From contig NZ_CP060295.1 of NCBI RefSeq assembly GCF_014302995.1, positions 3,401,501 through 3,465,500 of the forward strand: 64,000 bases of DNA, given 5' to 3'. The notes below the pieces were generated by a model. The model made no database searches and was not told the DNA's origin. It saw only the letters and a list, made by a program, of their open reading frames with translations. Position 1 is the stretch's first letter. Each line of letters starts with the position of its first letter. Both the position numbers and the translations under genes were made by a program. The stretch comes from Variovorax sp. PAMC26660 (GTDB taxonomy: Bacteria; Pseudomonadota; Gammaproteobacteria; Burkholderiales; Burkholderiaceae_C). Below are positions 17,148 through 27,372 of the stretch, piece by piece.

Positions 17148-18755
17148 TCAAGGCAGCGGGCTCAAGCCCAGTTCTTTCAAAAAGGCATTGTGCTTTTGCT
17201 TGGCCGCTGCAACGGCCTTCTCGATCTCGACCAATTCAGCATGCGTCGCTGCCAAATCGATCTCCGCCTCACCAACGGCCGTGCTGATGTAGCGCGAGAT
17301 GTTCAGGTTGAAGTCGTTCTTCTCGATCTCCGCCATGTCCACCCGCCGCGCGTAGCGAGGAGATTCCTTGCGGAACTGGTACGTCTCGATGATCTGGGCG
17401 ATGTGCGCTTCGGTCAGCTGGTTCTGGCGCTTGCCCTTGACGAAGTGTTCGGCGGCATTGATGAATAGCACATCGTCCGGCTTCTTGCATTTCTTCAGCA
17501 CCAAGATGCACACCGGAATGCCGGTGGAATAGAACAGATTCGCCGGCAGGCCGATCACGGTGTCGATGTGGCCGTCTTTCAGCAGCTTGGTGCGGATGCG
17601 CTCTTCGGCGCCGCCACGGAACAGCACACCGTGGGGCAGGATGATCGCCATCACCCCTTCATCCTTCAAGAAATGAAAGCCGTGCAGCAAAAAGGCGAAG
17701 TCGGCCGCCGACTTGGGGGCAAGCCCATGGTTCTTGAACCGCACGTCATCCGCAAGCGCATCGGTAGGCTCCCAGCGGTAGCTGAATGGGGGATTGGCCA
17801 CGATGGCGTCGAACGCCGGCTTCTTGGCCGGGTTCAGCTCGCGCAGCATGTCCCAGTCGTTGGTCAGCGTGTCGCCATGGAAGATTTCGAACTCGGTGTC
17901 CTTCACCCCGTGCAGCAGCATGTTCATGCGCGCCAGGTTGTAGGTGGTGATGTTCTTTTCCTGGCCGTAGATCTTGCCGATGCCGTGCGGGCCCATGCGC
18001 TTGCGCACATTCAGCAGCAGCGAGCCTGAGCCACAGGCAAAGTCCATCACGCTTTCCAGCCGTTGCTTCACGCCCGTCTTGGGTTCCTGGCTGTCCAGCG
18101 TGACGATGGTTGAGAGGATGTCGGATATCTGCTGTGGCGTGTAGAACTCGCCCGCCTTCTTGCCGGAGCCGGCGGCGAACTGGCCGATCAGGTATTCGTA
18201 GGCATCGCCCAGCGCATCCACGTTGGTTGAAAACTCTGCCAGCCCTTCGGCAATCTTCTGGATGATGTTGCAGAGCTTGGCATTGCGTTCGACGTAGGTC
18301 TTGCCTAGCTTGGGCGAGCCCAAGTCAATTTCGGAGAACAGGCCAGCAAAGGTGCTCTGGAACGATTCGGTTTCGATGTACCTGAAACCCTGCTGCAAAG
18401 TACGCAGCAATTCGCCGTCTTGCGTGCGGGCCATCTGCGCAATGCTGCTCCACAAGTGCAGCGGCTCAATCACATAGTGCACCTTGCGGCGCATCTGTTT
18501 CTCAAACTCTGGCACATCGTTCAGGTTGCCCTCGTACCAAAGCTGCAAGGGTGTCGATACAGAACTGTCGATCTGTGCAGGGTAGTCTGCACCCAGCTCT
18601 TTCTTCGCCGCGGTCTCGTAGTTGTCAGACAGGTAGCGCAGGAACAGGAACGACAGCATGTAGTCGCGGAAATCATCCGCGTCCATCGCACCGCGGAGCT
18701 TGTCGGCAATGGCCCAGAGGGTCTTGCCCAGTTGCTTTTGGTTTTGTTCAGTCAT
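17148..18755 (-). CDS. hsdM: type I restriction-modification methyltransferase subunit (HsdM)
   Basis: 535 residues, a type I N6-adenine DNA methyltransferase. The N-terminal helical domain spans about 8-150; AGEFYTP (201-207) begins the methylase core; the SAM-binding motif is FACGSGSLLLN (239-249) and the catalytic NPPF is at 321-324. It methylates the recognition sequence chosen by HsdS and joins HsdR in the restriction complex. It is the last gene of the operon hsdR-hsdS-prrC-rhuM-hsdM; its start overlaps the rhuM stop by four bases. Confidence 0.95.
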   Translation of the reverse strand: MTEQNQKQLGKTLWAIADKLRGAMDADDFRDYMLSFLFLRYLSDNYETAAKKELGADYPAQIDSSVSTPLQLWYEGNLNDVPEFEKQMRRKVHYVIEPLHLWSSIAQMARTQDGELLRTLQQGFRYIETESFQSTFAGLFSEIDLGSPKLGKTYVERNAKLCNIIQKIAEGLAEFSTNVDALGDAYEYLIGQFAAGSGKKAGEFYTPQQISDILSTIVTLDSQEPKTGVKQRLESVMDFACGSGSLLLNVRKRMGPHGIGKIYGQEKNITTYNLARMNMLLHGVKDTEFEIFHGDTLTNDWDMLRELNPAKKPAFDAIVANPPFSYRWEPTDALADDVRFKNHGLAPKSAADFAFLLHGFHFLKDEGVMAIILPHGVLFRGGAEERIRTKLLKDGHIDTVIGLPANLFYSTGIPVCILVLKKCKKPDDVLFINAAEHFVKGKRQNQLTEAHIAQIIETYQFRKESPRYARRVDMAEIEKNDFNLNISRYISTAVGEAEIDLAATHAELVEIEKAVAAAKQKHNAFLKELGLSPLP

Positions 18756-19753
18756 TTTTTTGGGCGGTGCTTGATGGTGCTTTCCAACGCCTTCAGGTCC
18801 GCATCGTCTTGCTGGTCGGCATGCAGCGCGTCTTGCTGTTTGCGACGCTGGTCGTAGTCAAGGTAGAGCGCACTTGTCTTGGATTCCATCTGCGCATGAC
18901 TCACCGCGCCAGTGTGCGTGAGTACAGGAAAGCCGTTGGAGCTGATGATCTGATCCACGTTCTGCTTCCAGAAAGCCATGCGAATTTCTTGACGGCTCTT
19001 GGTGCGCAGCTCCGCTGTTTCCAGGAAGATCACCACCAGCCGGTTCAGAGTGTCGATCTCGTCTTCGGTCAGGTAATTCTTGGCCACCAGGATGTCTTGC
19101 TTGCGCACCTGGGCGCCCTTCCAATGCATCAGGCCAAAGTTGGGATCATTGCGATTGGCCCGGGCTGTGATGAGTTCGGCGGCCGTCTTTTGCGTCACGG
19201 CGTAAAGCAACAGGTTTTGCACCGCGGCAAAAAAACTCTGCGTCGCCTGGTCCGTCTTGTCGTAGTCGCTGGCCAGCGCCAACAGATCTCGCACCTTTTG
19301 GTAGAAGCGCTTTTCCGAAGCCCGGATGTCCCGTATGCGGGCCAGCATCTCGTCGAAGTAGTCCGGGCGGCCATCCGGGTTCTTCAGCCGCTCGTCGTCC
19401 ATCACGAAGCCTTTGACCAGGTACTCCTTCAGCACCGTAGACGCCCAGCGGCGGAACTGCACGCCGCGCGGCGAACGCACCCGATAGCCCACGGCCAGAA
19501 TGGCGTCCAGGTTGTAGTGCGCCACGCGGTAGTTCTTGCCGTCGGCGGCAGTTGTCAACCGTTGGTTGACAACTGAATCTGGGCTCAACTCCTGCTCTGC
19601 AAAGATGGCTTTGAGGTGCTTGGCAATGTTCTGCTTGCTGGTCTGGAACAGCTCCGCCATTTCAAGCTGGGCCAGCCATACCGTGCCCAGATCGGCACGG
19701 AGCTGAATCTGGCTGTTGCCGTCCTCTGTGGTGTAAAGAATCAAGTCATTCAT
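18752..19753 (-). CDS. rhuM: RhuM-family protein
   Basis: A 333-residue cytoplasmic protein of the RhuM (virulence RhuM/YgaS-like) family: the N-terminal winged-HTH-like part (VWLAQLEMAELFQTSKQNIAKHL, about residues 25-50) followed by the hallmark GVQFRRWASTVLKEYLVKGF block (about 107-130). The C-terminal half is helical and charged. RhuM genes are often found in type I RM loci and islands; biochemical function is not established. Here it is embedded between prrC and hsdM with ATGA overlaps at both ends, so it is made with the RM proteins. Confidence 0.85.
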   Translation of the reverse strand: MNDLILYTTEDGNSQIQLRADLGTVWLAQLEMAELFQTSKQNIAKHLKAIFAEQELSPDSVVNQRLTTAADGKNYRVAHYNLDAILAVGYRVRSPRGVQFRRWASTVLKEYLVKGFVMDDERLKNPDGRPDYFDEMLARIRDIRASEKRFYQKVRDLLALASDYDKTDQATQSFFAAVQNLLLYAVTQKTAAELITARANRNDPNFGLMHWKGAQVRKQDILVAKNYLTEDEIDTLNRLVVIFLETAELRTKSRQEIRMAFWKQNVDQIISSNGFPVLTHTGAVSHAQMESKTSALYLDYDQRRKQQDALHADQQDDADLKALESTIKHRPKK

Positions 19754-20991
19754 GCTGCAGGCGCTCCGGCTCTTCTCTTCGCGGGCGGCTCAAAGACCTC
19801 AGGCAGCACGAACTCATATCGCCCCAAAAACGCATCAAGAATCTGCCGAAACAACTTCTTGTTGTCGTCCACCATCACCGAAGGCTGGTAGATGTCGTAC
19901 TTGCCGTGGCTCAGCAAGTTGAGCGCGCGGGAAAACAGCTCAGCATCATCCAGCCCGTGAATGCAGGCCGAGAAATCGTCGCGCCCAAAAAAGGTGGCTG
20001 TCTTCTCCAAAATACTGCGCAGCATATTGAAATGGTAGGTGTACAGAGTGCCACCATGGGCCGCCTTTTGCAGTTCCGCCAACATCGACACATGGTGAAA
20101 AAACGGTGTGTCATCCGTTGCACGCAACGTGTAGGCGGTGCCTCGCTCAGGGCGCTGCAGAAGGTACTTCTTGTGTGCATCTTTCTTCAATTCATTGCAC
20201 ACCACATTGAAAAACAGCGCGTGGTGGGATGACACCACCGCCTTGATGGGCGCGGGAACCATACGCGGGGCCATGTCCACTTCGCCCGGTCCGTCGGCCA
20301 CCACCGCTTCAGGTCGGGTTCTGCTTTTGGCCTTGCGCAGCAGCTTGGCCAGATCGCTGGCGACTGCGATGGCGTTGTTGTCGTCCAGCGACGTGATGGG
20401 GTCGTCGATGTAGAGGTACTTGACCCACGCGTACGTTTCCAGCCCATCGATCACCCGCTCGCAAATGGCCATGAACAGGCACCAGATGAAGATGTTCTCT
20501 TCGCCGCGGGATATCTTGATGTGGCGGGCGTCCTCGCCCTTGCGGAAGCTGACGGTCCATTGGTCGTAGTCAATGTCGAACAGAAAGTCCGCATAGCGAC
20601 CAAGGTAGTAGCCGATACGCTCGTCCAAGGCCAAGTCCTTCAAACCCTTGAAGAACTTCGAGTGGGTGTTGATATGCAGACGCCGCTCGCTGTCCTTCTC
20701 CAGATCGTTGTCCCAGGAGAACAGGTCTTCGGTGAAGGCGTTGAAGTAGAGCGTATCGCTCACCGTCTCCGTAATGGTCAACGCTTGGTTCACGTGGTCA
20801 TTGACATTCATGGGGCGCGAAATCTGCTTCTTGCCCGCATCCTTGAACGCCATTGAAAGCCGGGTCTTGCCAGTGCCGTTGTACGCATAGAGCAGCACGA
20901 AGTCTTGATTGCCACCGTTCAAGTCATCGCGAAGCCGGGCAACCAGCTTGCGCATGTCGTTGAAGCGATGAATTTTCGGCTTCTCGCTCAT
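19750..20991 (-). CDS. prrC: PrrC anticodon nuclease
   Basis: 413 residues, close to the 396 of E. coli PrrC, with the same order of motifs (compared from memory). ABC-like NTPase half: Walker A AYNGTGKT (36-43), FNAFTEDLFSWDNDL (83-97), signature SRGEE (161-165), Walker B YLYIDDP (192-198) and SSHHALFFNV (254-263). Nuclease half: R325 and E329 in LRSILEKTATFFG and H362 in LLSHGKYD, reproducing the Arg-x3-Glu...His triad of PrrC, with E-to-H spacing 33 versus about 32. PrrC is held inactive by its type I RM partner and cuts tRNA-Lys in the anticodon loop when a phage disables that RM complex. It is coupled to hsdS and rhuM by ATGA overlaps. Confidence 0.9.
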   Translation of the reverse strand: MSEKPKIHRFNDMRKLVARLRDDLNGGNQDFVLLYAYNGTGKTRLSMAFKDAGKKQISRPMNVNDHVNQALTITETVSDTLYFNAFTEDLFSWDNDLEKDSERRLHINTHSKFFKGLKDLALDERIGYYLGRYADFLFDIDYDQWTVSFRKGEDARHIKISRGEENIFIWCLFMAICERVIDGLETYAWVKYLYIDDPITSLDDNNAIAVASDLAKLLRKAKSRTRPEAVVADGPGEVDMAPRMVPAPIKAVVSSHHALFFNVVCNELKKDAHKKYLLQRPERGTAYTLRATDDTPFFHHVSMLAELQKAAHGGTLYTYHFNMLRSILEKTATFFGRDDFSACIHGLDDAELFSRALNLLSHGKYDIYQPSVMVDDNKKLFRQILDAFLGRYEFVLPEVFEPPAKRRAGAPAA

Positions 20992-22241
20992 GCCTCAATG
21001 GCCTGTGCGAAGGGGAAAAGCTGTTGCATCAAACCCTTCTTGTGGGCCTTAAAGGTTTCGAGTTCTTGGCTGGCGACAGTGATGAGGTTGTCGAGAGAAG
21101 TAAGGCAGTCTGCGATTCGCTTTTGCTCTTTAAACTCTGGCATCAATATGGGTAATACGCTCAATATTTCATTGTTGATATTTTTTTGGGCTGCCGCAGG
21201 AGCAATTTTTTTCAGGTACTCCTTTTTGCCTCTGACCGCTAGCTCTAAAAATTCTGCAAAGACACCATCCTTTGGAATCAGTCCAGCCACGCTGTCCGTG
21301 AAACACGCCTCGTGCTCAAGTAAGCCTGTGTCGCCAATATTTGCTGCAATGGTAATTAGAACAATTGGTGGTTTGAAAAGCTTACTGACACTGAGCCCCT
21401 GCTCATTTAACGTCTGACTTGCTCGTACTGCGCCACCGTTTGATTTGACAACATCGCCCGTTTGGATGAATGGATACTTGCCGCCGAAGAACCGTGGATC
21501 GTTTCGGGGTCGATGTGAAAACTTACCGCGCTGGATAGTGCAGATTGCCCCAAGATTCTTCTCCGTCCAACTCCCTGCGTACTGAAACTCAGGAAAGCGC
21601 AGACGCGGTTGGGTTTCGCCCTCGCGGGGGAGGAGCTGCTGCATCAGTCCCTTTTTATGGGTTTTGAGCACGTCCACTTTGCGGACCTGTGCGGCGATCA
21701 GTTCATCCAATGAACTCAGGCAGTCGGCGATCTTCTGTTGCTCTGCTGCAGTCGGAACAGGCAGACGAAGTTCAGAAAACTGCCTGTAGCTGATCATCTT
21801 TCCATCACGCAGGCCTTCAAGGTTTCTCGTTAGGATTTGAATGAACCTGTCAGTCTTTAGGTAGTGCCTGAAATAAGCATCGTTTCCTTCACTTCGCCGC
21901 CGAAGGACAACGTAGGCCGGACTACATATTCCCTGAAATTGTGAGTATTCAATACCCCCTTGAAACGACCTGAGGCTAATGACGAAGTCACCTACTTGAA
22001 CGACCTTGTAGGATTCAATGCTCTTTTCAGTCACCGAGACGTGGTAGTCAATCATGTGACGCGGGATTGCGCCATGTTCTTGAGTCACCGCCAATACGGG
22101 AAGACCGGGCTCGAGGTTTTTATCGCTGATTTGGTCAAAAAGGTCGCCGCCAAATTGATCTTTCCAGCCCGGCTTACTCCTAAATTCAGGGAAGCGCAGT
22201 CTGGGTACGAGCGACGCTTTTTCCTTAACTCTCATACGCAC
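20988..22241 (-). CDS. hsdS: type I restriction system specificity subunit (HsdS)
   Basis: 417 residues with two variable target-recognition domains, each followed by a conserved helical repeat: EQQKIADCLSSLDELIAA..THKKGLMQQL (about 165-205) and EQKRIADCLTSLDNLI..AHKKGLMQQL (about 375-412). The duplicated repeat and the RLRFPEF starts of each half show the internal symmetry of HsdS. The second recognition domain (about 21,100-21,550) is noticeably AT-richer than the surroundings, as expected for a domain exchanged by recombination. It overlaps the hsdR end by 17 bp and the prrC start by 4 bp. Confidence 0.94.
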   Translation of the reverse strand: MRMRVKEKASLVPRLRFPEFRSKPGWKDQFGGDLFDQISDKNLEPGLPVLAVTQEHGAIPRHMIDYHVSVTEKSIESYKVVQVGDFVISLRSFQGGIEYSQFQGICSPAYVVLRRRSEGNDAYFRHYLKTDRFIQILTRNLEGLRDGKMISYRQFSELRLPVPTAAEQQKIADCLSSLDELIAAQVRKVDVLKTHKKGLMQQLLPREGETQPRLRFPEFQYAGSWTEKNLGAICTIQRGKFSHRPRNDPRFFGGKYPFIQTGDVVKSNGGAVRASQTLNEQGLSVSKLFKPPIVLITIAANIGDTGLLEHEACFTDSVAGLIPKDGVFAEFLELAVRGKKEYLKKIAPAAAQKNINNEILSVLPILMPEFKEQKRIADCLTSLDNLITVASQELETFKAHKKGLMQQLFPFAQAIEA

Positions 22242-25200
22242 TCAATCCCGAAATATCTCGCCCCTGTGCGCGCTTCTGTAACAGCGGCAGCAGCTCCTTC
22301 ATCAGCGCCATTTCGGATTGGGCGCGGGCCTTCCAGCCCAAGCCCAGAGGGGTCATGAGGTCACTCAAGGCATCTCCATCAAAAATCATGCGCTGCAAGA
22401 TGCCATCCACAAATGCTTGAACAGCAGCAGGCGCAAGCTGGTGCCGGGTAGCGATGTCGGCCAGTTCGGCGCTGTCATTCACTTTTTTGAAGCGGGTATA
22501 CCCCTCGCGGATGGCGGTTTCGCTCAGGCCTTCACCCGCCTTCAGCGTGTTGATATAGGCGGCAATGTCGTCGCGCTCATTCATGAATTTGGCGTCGGCC
22601 TGGATAAGGCCAACGAGCTCTTCGCGGCTCATCTTCTGCTTGCCGCCTGACCCCTGCTGGGAGTAGCGAGCCATCAGGCCCATGATGTAGTCATAGTCGA
22701 TGACAGCAGATGCGAACAGCACAAACTCGAAGTCGAGCTGGTCCACATCTGCAGAGTCGCCGTCTTTCGCTTCGCCGCCCTTGTCCCGCAGGGCCTGTTG
22801 TTGCTTGAGGCGCTGGGCTGTTTCCAGGTATGCGCCGCGAAAGCCTTGCAGGTTCTCCGCGGGCAATATCTGCTCGATCGCAGTGGCGTTGTCTTCGGTC
22901 AGGTCGGTGTACTGGTCGAGCTGGGTTTTCAGGCGCTGCACGTCCTTGAAGTTCTGGATGAAGGCCGCGCGCGCGTCATCACCCTTGAGATGGGGTACCG
23001 ACTCCGGTGCGCACGCCAGCCCTTGGGACTGCATGAAGTCGGTGAGCTTTTGCACGGCTGCGTCCAGCTTCTCAATGACCACGGGGGCCTTGTCCACCAG
23101 CCAGATTTCGCGGGCCTGCTCGCTCGTCTGCTCACCCGAAAAAAGGGCAATGGCTGCATCGACATTGCCCTGCTGCTGGCGAAAGTCGAGGATGTTGCCG
23201 TAGGGCTTGGTGCCGTTGAGCACGCGGTTCGTGCGTGAGAACGCCTGGATCAAGCCGTGGTACTTGAGGTTCTTGTCCACGTACAGCGTGTTCAGGTACT
23301 TGGAGTCAAACCCGGTGAGCAGCATGTCCACCACGATGGTGATGTCGATCTTCTTGGCCGCTGGGTAGTCGGCATTGGGCCATTGATGGTCTTTGATGCG
23401 CTTTTGCACGTCCTGGTAGTACAGGTCGAACTCGCTGATGCTGTGGTTGCTGCCGTACCGCTGGTTGTAGTCGGTCAGGATGGACTTGAGGGCTTCCTTC
23501 TTCTTGTCGGGCTCGACCTCGTTGTCTGCCTTTTCCTGTGGCAGGTCTTCCTGGATCTGCTTCACATCGGCATTGCCTTCGGCCGGCGGCGAGAACACGC
23601 AGGCAATGTTCAGCGGCTGGAAGTCGGGGTCGGCTTGCTGGCGGGCCTTTTGCAGTTCGTCGAACAGGCCGTAGTACTCGATGGCGTCGTTGATGCTGTT
23701 GGTGGCCAGAACGGCGTTGAAACGGCGCGTGGCGGTGGCGGTGTCGTGCTTGGCGAGGATGGCGTCGATCACCGCCCGCTTGGCCAGGGCCTCGCCGGGT
23801 TTCGGTGGGTTCTTGCCCTCGGGCTTGTAGTAGTCCACATGGAAGCGCAGCACGTTCGCGTCTTCGATGGCGTGGGTGATGGTGTAGGCGTGAAGCTGCT
23901 GCTGGAAGAGGTCTTCCGTCGTTCTGAAATGCCCCTCGTCGCCCTCGAACTGCTTGGCGGTGGCGTTCTTTGCAAAGATCGGCGTGCCGGTGAAGCCGAA
24001 CAGCTGTGCCTTGGGGAAGAACTCCTTGATGGCATCGTGGTTTGCGCCAAATTGAGAGCGGTGGCACTCGTCAAAAATGAACGCGATGCGCTTGTCGCGC
24101 AGCGGTGCCAACTGCTCTTTGTAGGTGGCTTTGCCGTCTTTCTTTTGCTGCTTGTTGCGCTTGCTGGTTTCATCCAGCGCCAGGCCCAGCTTCTGGATGG
24201 TGGTGACGATGACCTTGTCGGCGTAGTCGTCTGACAGCAGGCGGCGCACCAGCGCGGCGGTGTTGGTGTTCTCCTCTACGCAGCCTTCCTGGAAGCGGTT
24301 GAATTCCTCGCGGGTTTGGCGGTCCAGGTCTTTGCGGTCCACGACAAAGAGGCACTTTTCGATATCGGGGTTGTCCTTGAGCAGCGTGGAGGCCTTGAAA
24401 GACGTAAGCGTCTTGCCGCTGCCGGTGGTATGCCAGACGTAGCCGTTGCCGCTGTTCTGGTGGATGCATTCCACGATGTGCTTGACCGCGTACACTTGGT
24501 AGGGCCGCATCATCAGCAGCTTCTGCTCGCTGGCCACCAGCACCATGTAGCGGCTGATGGTCTGGCCCAACGTGCATTTGACGAGGAAGGTCTCGGCAAA
24601 GCTGTCCAAGTGGGTGATCTTCTTGTTGGCCTCGTCTGCAAACTGGTAGATCGGCAAGAAACGCTCGTCGGCGTTGAACGCGAAGTGGCGCGCGTTGTTG
24701 TTGGCGAAGTAGTAAGTGTTCGTGCGGTTGCTGACGATGAAGATCTGCAAGAAGCACAGCAGCGTCTTGCTGTAGCCGTTGCCGGGGTCGTTCTTGTAGT
24801 CGACGACTTGCTCCATGGCGCGGCGGGGGGTAATGCCCAGCGTTTTCAGTTCGATCTGCACGCACGGCACGCCGTTGATGAGGATCAACACGTCGTAACG
24901 GTGGTGGCTGTTGTCGGTGTTGATGCGCAGCTGGCTAACAACCTCGAAGGTGTTCTTGCACCAGTCCTTGATGTTGACCAAGGTGTAGTTCAGCGGAGTT
25001 CCGTCGTCCCGCGTAAACGCGTTGCGCTCGCGCAGGGTGCGGGCTGCGGTGAATACATCGGGGGTGACGATGCCGTCTAGCAGGCGGGTGAACTCGCCAT
25101 CGGACAGGTGCACGCGGTTGAGCGCTTCGAACTTCTCGCGGAAGTTGCGCTCGAGCGCGGCACGGTCACGGATTTCGGGGCGATAGTCGTACTTGAGCTG

Positions 25201-25299
25201 CTGGAGCTTGCCGATGAAACCGTATTCGATGTGCTCTTCCTTGACGACGAGACGGGTCGCGCCGGACGGCATGTCGTAGGTGGTTTTGGGTGAAGGCAT
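22225..25299 (-). CDS. hsdR: type I restriction endonuclease subunit (HsdR)
   Basis: 1024 residues, the ATP-dependent translocase and nuclease of the type I system. The PD-(D/E)xK nuclease is N-terminal (D136, then E150-L-K152 in VQIELK). The SF2 motor follows, with Walker A TTGSGKT (291-297), DECH (410-413) and motif III FTGTPI. The C-terminal helical part binds the HsdM/HsdS core. First gene of the minus-strand operon, so all five proteins probably come from one transcript starting just above 25,300. Intact with no frameshift. Confidence 0.95.
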   Translation of the reverse strand: MPSPKTTYDMPSGATRLVVKEEHIEYGFIGKLQQLKYDYRPEIRDRAALERNFREKFEALNRVHLSDGEFTRLLDGIVTPDVFTAARTLRERNAFTRDDGTPLNYTLVNIKDWCKNTFEVVSQLRINTDNSHHRYDVLILINGVPCVQIELKTLGITPRRAMEQVVDYKNDPGNGYSKTLLCFLQIFIVSNRTNTYYFANNNARHFAFNADERFLPIYQFADEANKKITHLDSFAETFLVKCTLGQTISRYMVLVASEQKLLMMRPYQVYAVKHIVECIHQNSGNGYVWHTTGSGKTLTSFKASTLLKDNPDIEKCLFVVDRKDLDRQTREEFNRFQEGCVEENTNTAALVRRLLSDDYADKVIVTTIQKLGLALDETSKRNKQQKKDGKATYKEQLAPLRDKRIAFIFDECHRSQFGANHDAIKEFFPKAQLFGFTGTPIFAKNATAKQFEGDEGHFRTTEDLFQQQLHAYTITHAIEDANVLRFHVDYYKPEGKNPPKPGEALAKRAVIDAILAKHDTATATRRFNAVLATNSINDAIEYYGLFDELQKARQQADPDFQPLNIACVFSPPAEGNADVKQIQEDLPQEKADNEVEPDKKKEALKSILTDYNQRYGSNHSISEFDLYYQDVQKRIKDHQWPNADYPAAKKIDITIVVDMLLTGFDSKYLNTLYVDKNLKYHGLIQAFSRTNRVLNGTKPYGNILDFRQQQGNVDAAIALFSGEQTSEQAREIWLVDKAPVVIEKLDAAVQKLTDFMQSQGLACAPESVPHLKGDDARAAFIQNFKDVQRLKTQLDQYTDLTEDNATAIEQILPAENLQGFRGAYLETAQRLKQQQALRDKGGEAKDGDSADVDQLDFEFVLFASAVIDYDYIMGLMARYSQQGSGGKQKMSREELVGLIQADAKFMNERDDIAAYINTLKAGEGLSETAIREGYTRFKKVNDSAELADIATRHQLAPAAVQAFVDGILQRMIFDGDALSDLMTPLGLGWKARAQSEMALMKELLPLLQKRAQGRDISGLSAYES

Positions 25300-25687
25300 C
25301 GCGCGGCTAAAGGTGGTGTTCGCTTATTGTGGCCGATAGTTCCTGGTCGATTGAGCTGCGGCGAGTAGCGGTACATCATTGCCAGCTCACAGCTTGATGG
25401 GAGTCCCATCACGGGCGCCGTGGAACGACCAGTTTCCACGCGTCGCAGTGACAGGTATGCAGCTAAGACCTTGAATTTGACGGCTGGCCACCTCGATCGC
25501 TTCCGCTGCAAAGCGGATGCTCGCATTGTTCGTAGACGATCAGCGTGGAGTGCATAGCTGACGCCGAGGCCCATCCCACAAACCTCAACCGAACCGAATG
25601 TTCTCCATCACGAAGACTTCAGCCATTGCACCCCAAAGGACCTGATCCCTAGGCGGGCCGCGAAACACGCTGCCCGCAGACCAACTG
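25300..25687. other. 388-bp gap upstream of hsdR, nothing recognised
   Basis: Holds the presumed hsdR promoter region; no convincing -35/-10 pair is obvious. No reading frame here looks coding, and no repeat or RNA was recognised. Base composition is lower in GC than the flanking chromosome. Confidence 0.5.
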
Positions 25688-25957
25688 CTAACTGCCGGCC
25701 TCAGGCGTTCCACGCCGCGCCTTCTCACTCGCTTGAAACAGCTCTCCAGCCTTGCGAGCAAGCTCAGCCGCAAGCCAAAGCAAGTTGTCCAATCGTCGAG
25801 GCCCATCCCCGCTGCACCAGTCGATGCCTTCCCCGTGGCAGACCCACAGCAGAGCTTCGAGTTGAGAGAGGGTGTTTTCGAGAAGATCCGCCGGGTCTTG
25901 GGCGTTGTCTTCGGCCGCTACCGGCGTAGTTGGCCGGGCTATAGTCTTGGTAGCCAT
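25688..25957 (-). CDS. small hypothetical protein beside the RM operon
   Basis: 89 residues from the ATG at 25957, which has a strong RBS (GGAAGGAA, 10-17 bases upstream). A polar N-terminus (about 1-20) is followed by two amphipathic helices, ADLLENTLSQLEALLWVC and RRLDNLLWLAAELARKAGEL. I do not recognise the family; the helical pattern recalls small prophage or island proteins. It has a leader hairpin 42-74 bases upstream (25999-26031). Same strand as hsdR, but separated from it by 388 bp. Confidence 0.6.
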   Translation of the reverse strand: MATKTIARPTTPVAAEDNAQDPADLLENTLSQLEALLWVCHGEGIDWCSGDGPRRLDNLLWLAAELARKAGELFQASEKARRGTPEAGS

Positions 25958-25998
25958 TTTTGTGCGTTCCTTCCAAGGTGATTGCACGAACTTGGTTA

Positions 25999-26031
25999 GA
26001 CGGCTGGGGTGCTAGTAACACCCTGGCCGTC
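25999..26031. other. strong hairpin in the leader of the small gene
   Basis: 13-nt arms GACGGCTGGGGTG (25999-26011) and CACCCTGGCCGTC (26019-26031) around a 7-base loop CTAGTAA. As plus-strand RNA the two central mismatches become G-U wobbles, giving a continuous 13-bp helix followed by GCCTTTT (26032-26038), terminator-like. As minus-strand RNA it would form a bulged hairpin in the 5' leader of the 89-residue gene. Confidence 0.6.
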
Positions 26032-26276
26032 GCCTTTTGATACCTCGCATCTGCATCGCTGCTTTCGCACCGACGACCTGCCGCGAGGCAAGCAGCCTTC
26101 AAACATCTCGGTGGCGGTTGGGTGTGTTGCGCTTTCTTCTCCCCTTGGTGGGGTGTCGAGTGACAGGGGCATTCACTCTAGAGAAGAACCCGGCGAAGTA
26201 GCCGGCTCATGCGGCACGAAGTCTTGGCAACCGCCAACAAATGCAGCTTCCGCAGCGGCTCTGAACGATCACGCTG

Positions 26277-26365
26277 GCGGGGTGCCTTGCGCAGCGAAAT
26301 AAAGGAGGATGCCGAGGGCCGGGGGACATTCGCTTCGCCGCGTACCCCGTCGGCGTGATCGCCCC
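26277..26365. repeat. decayed half copy of the palindromic element
   Basis: It has the loop core ends GCGAAATAAAGGAGGA (26294-26309) and GGGGGACATTCGC (26321-26333), with a 4-base-longer diverged middle, and the tail GTCGGCGTGA (26349-26358) seen at the right end of the full copies. The stem sequence differs from the full copies but still pairs (CGGGGT at 26278-26283 with ACCCCG at 26344-26349). It corresponds to the right hairpin only. The remaining bases of 25958-26385 hold no gene that I can support. Confidence 0.75.
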
Positions 26366-26385
26366 CCGGATGCGAGCAGAAGGAC

Positions 26386-27372
<987 letters not shown>

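Noticed and set aside
25077..25574. Minus-strand frame running out of hsdR into the upstream gap
   Set aside because: It overlaps the hsdR start in another frame and shows no family feature.
16862..26385. RM island integrated at a tRNA with att repeats
   Set aside because: No tRNA gene, integrase or convincing direct repeat was found at either boundary.
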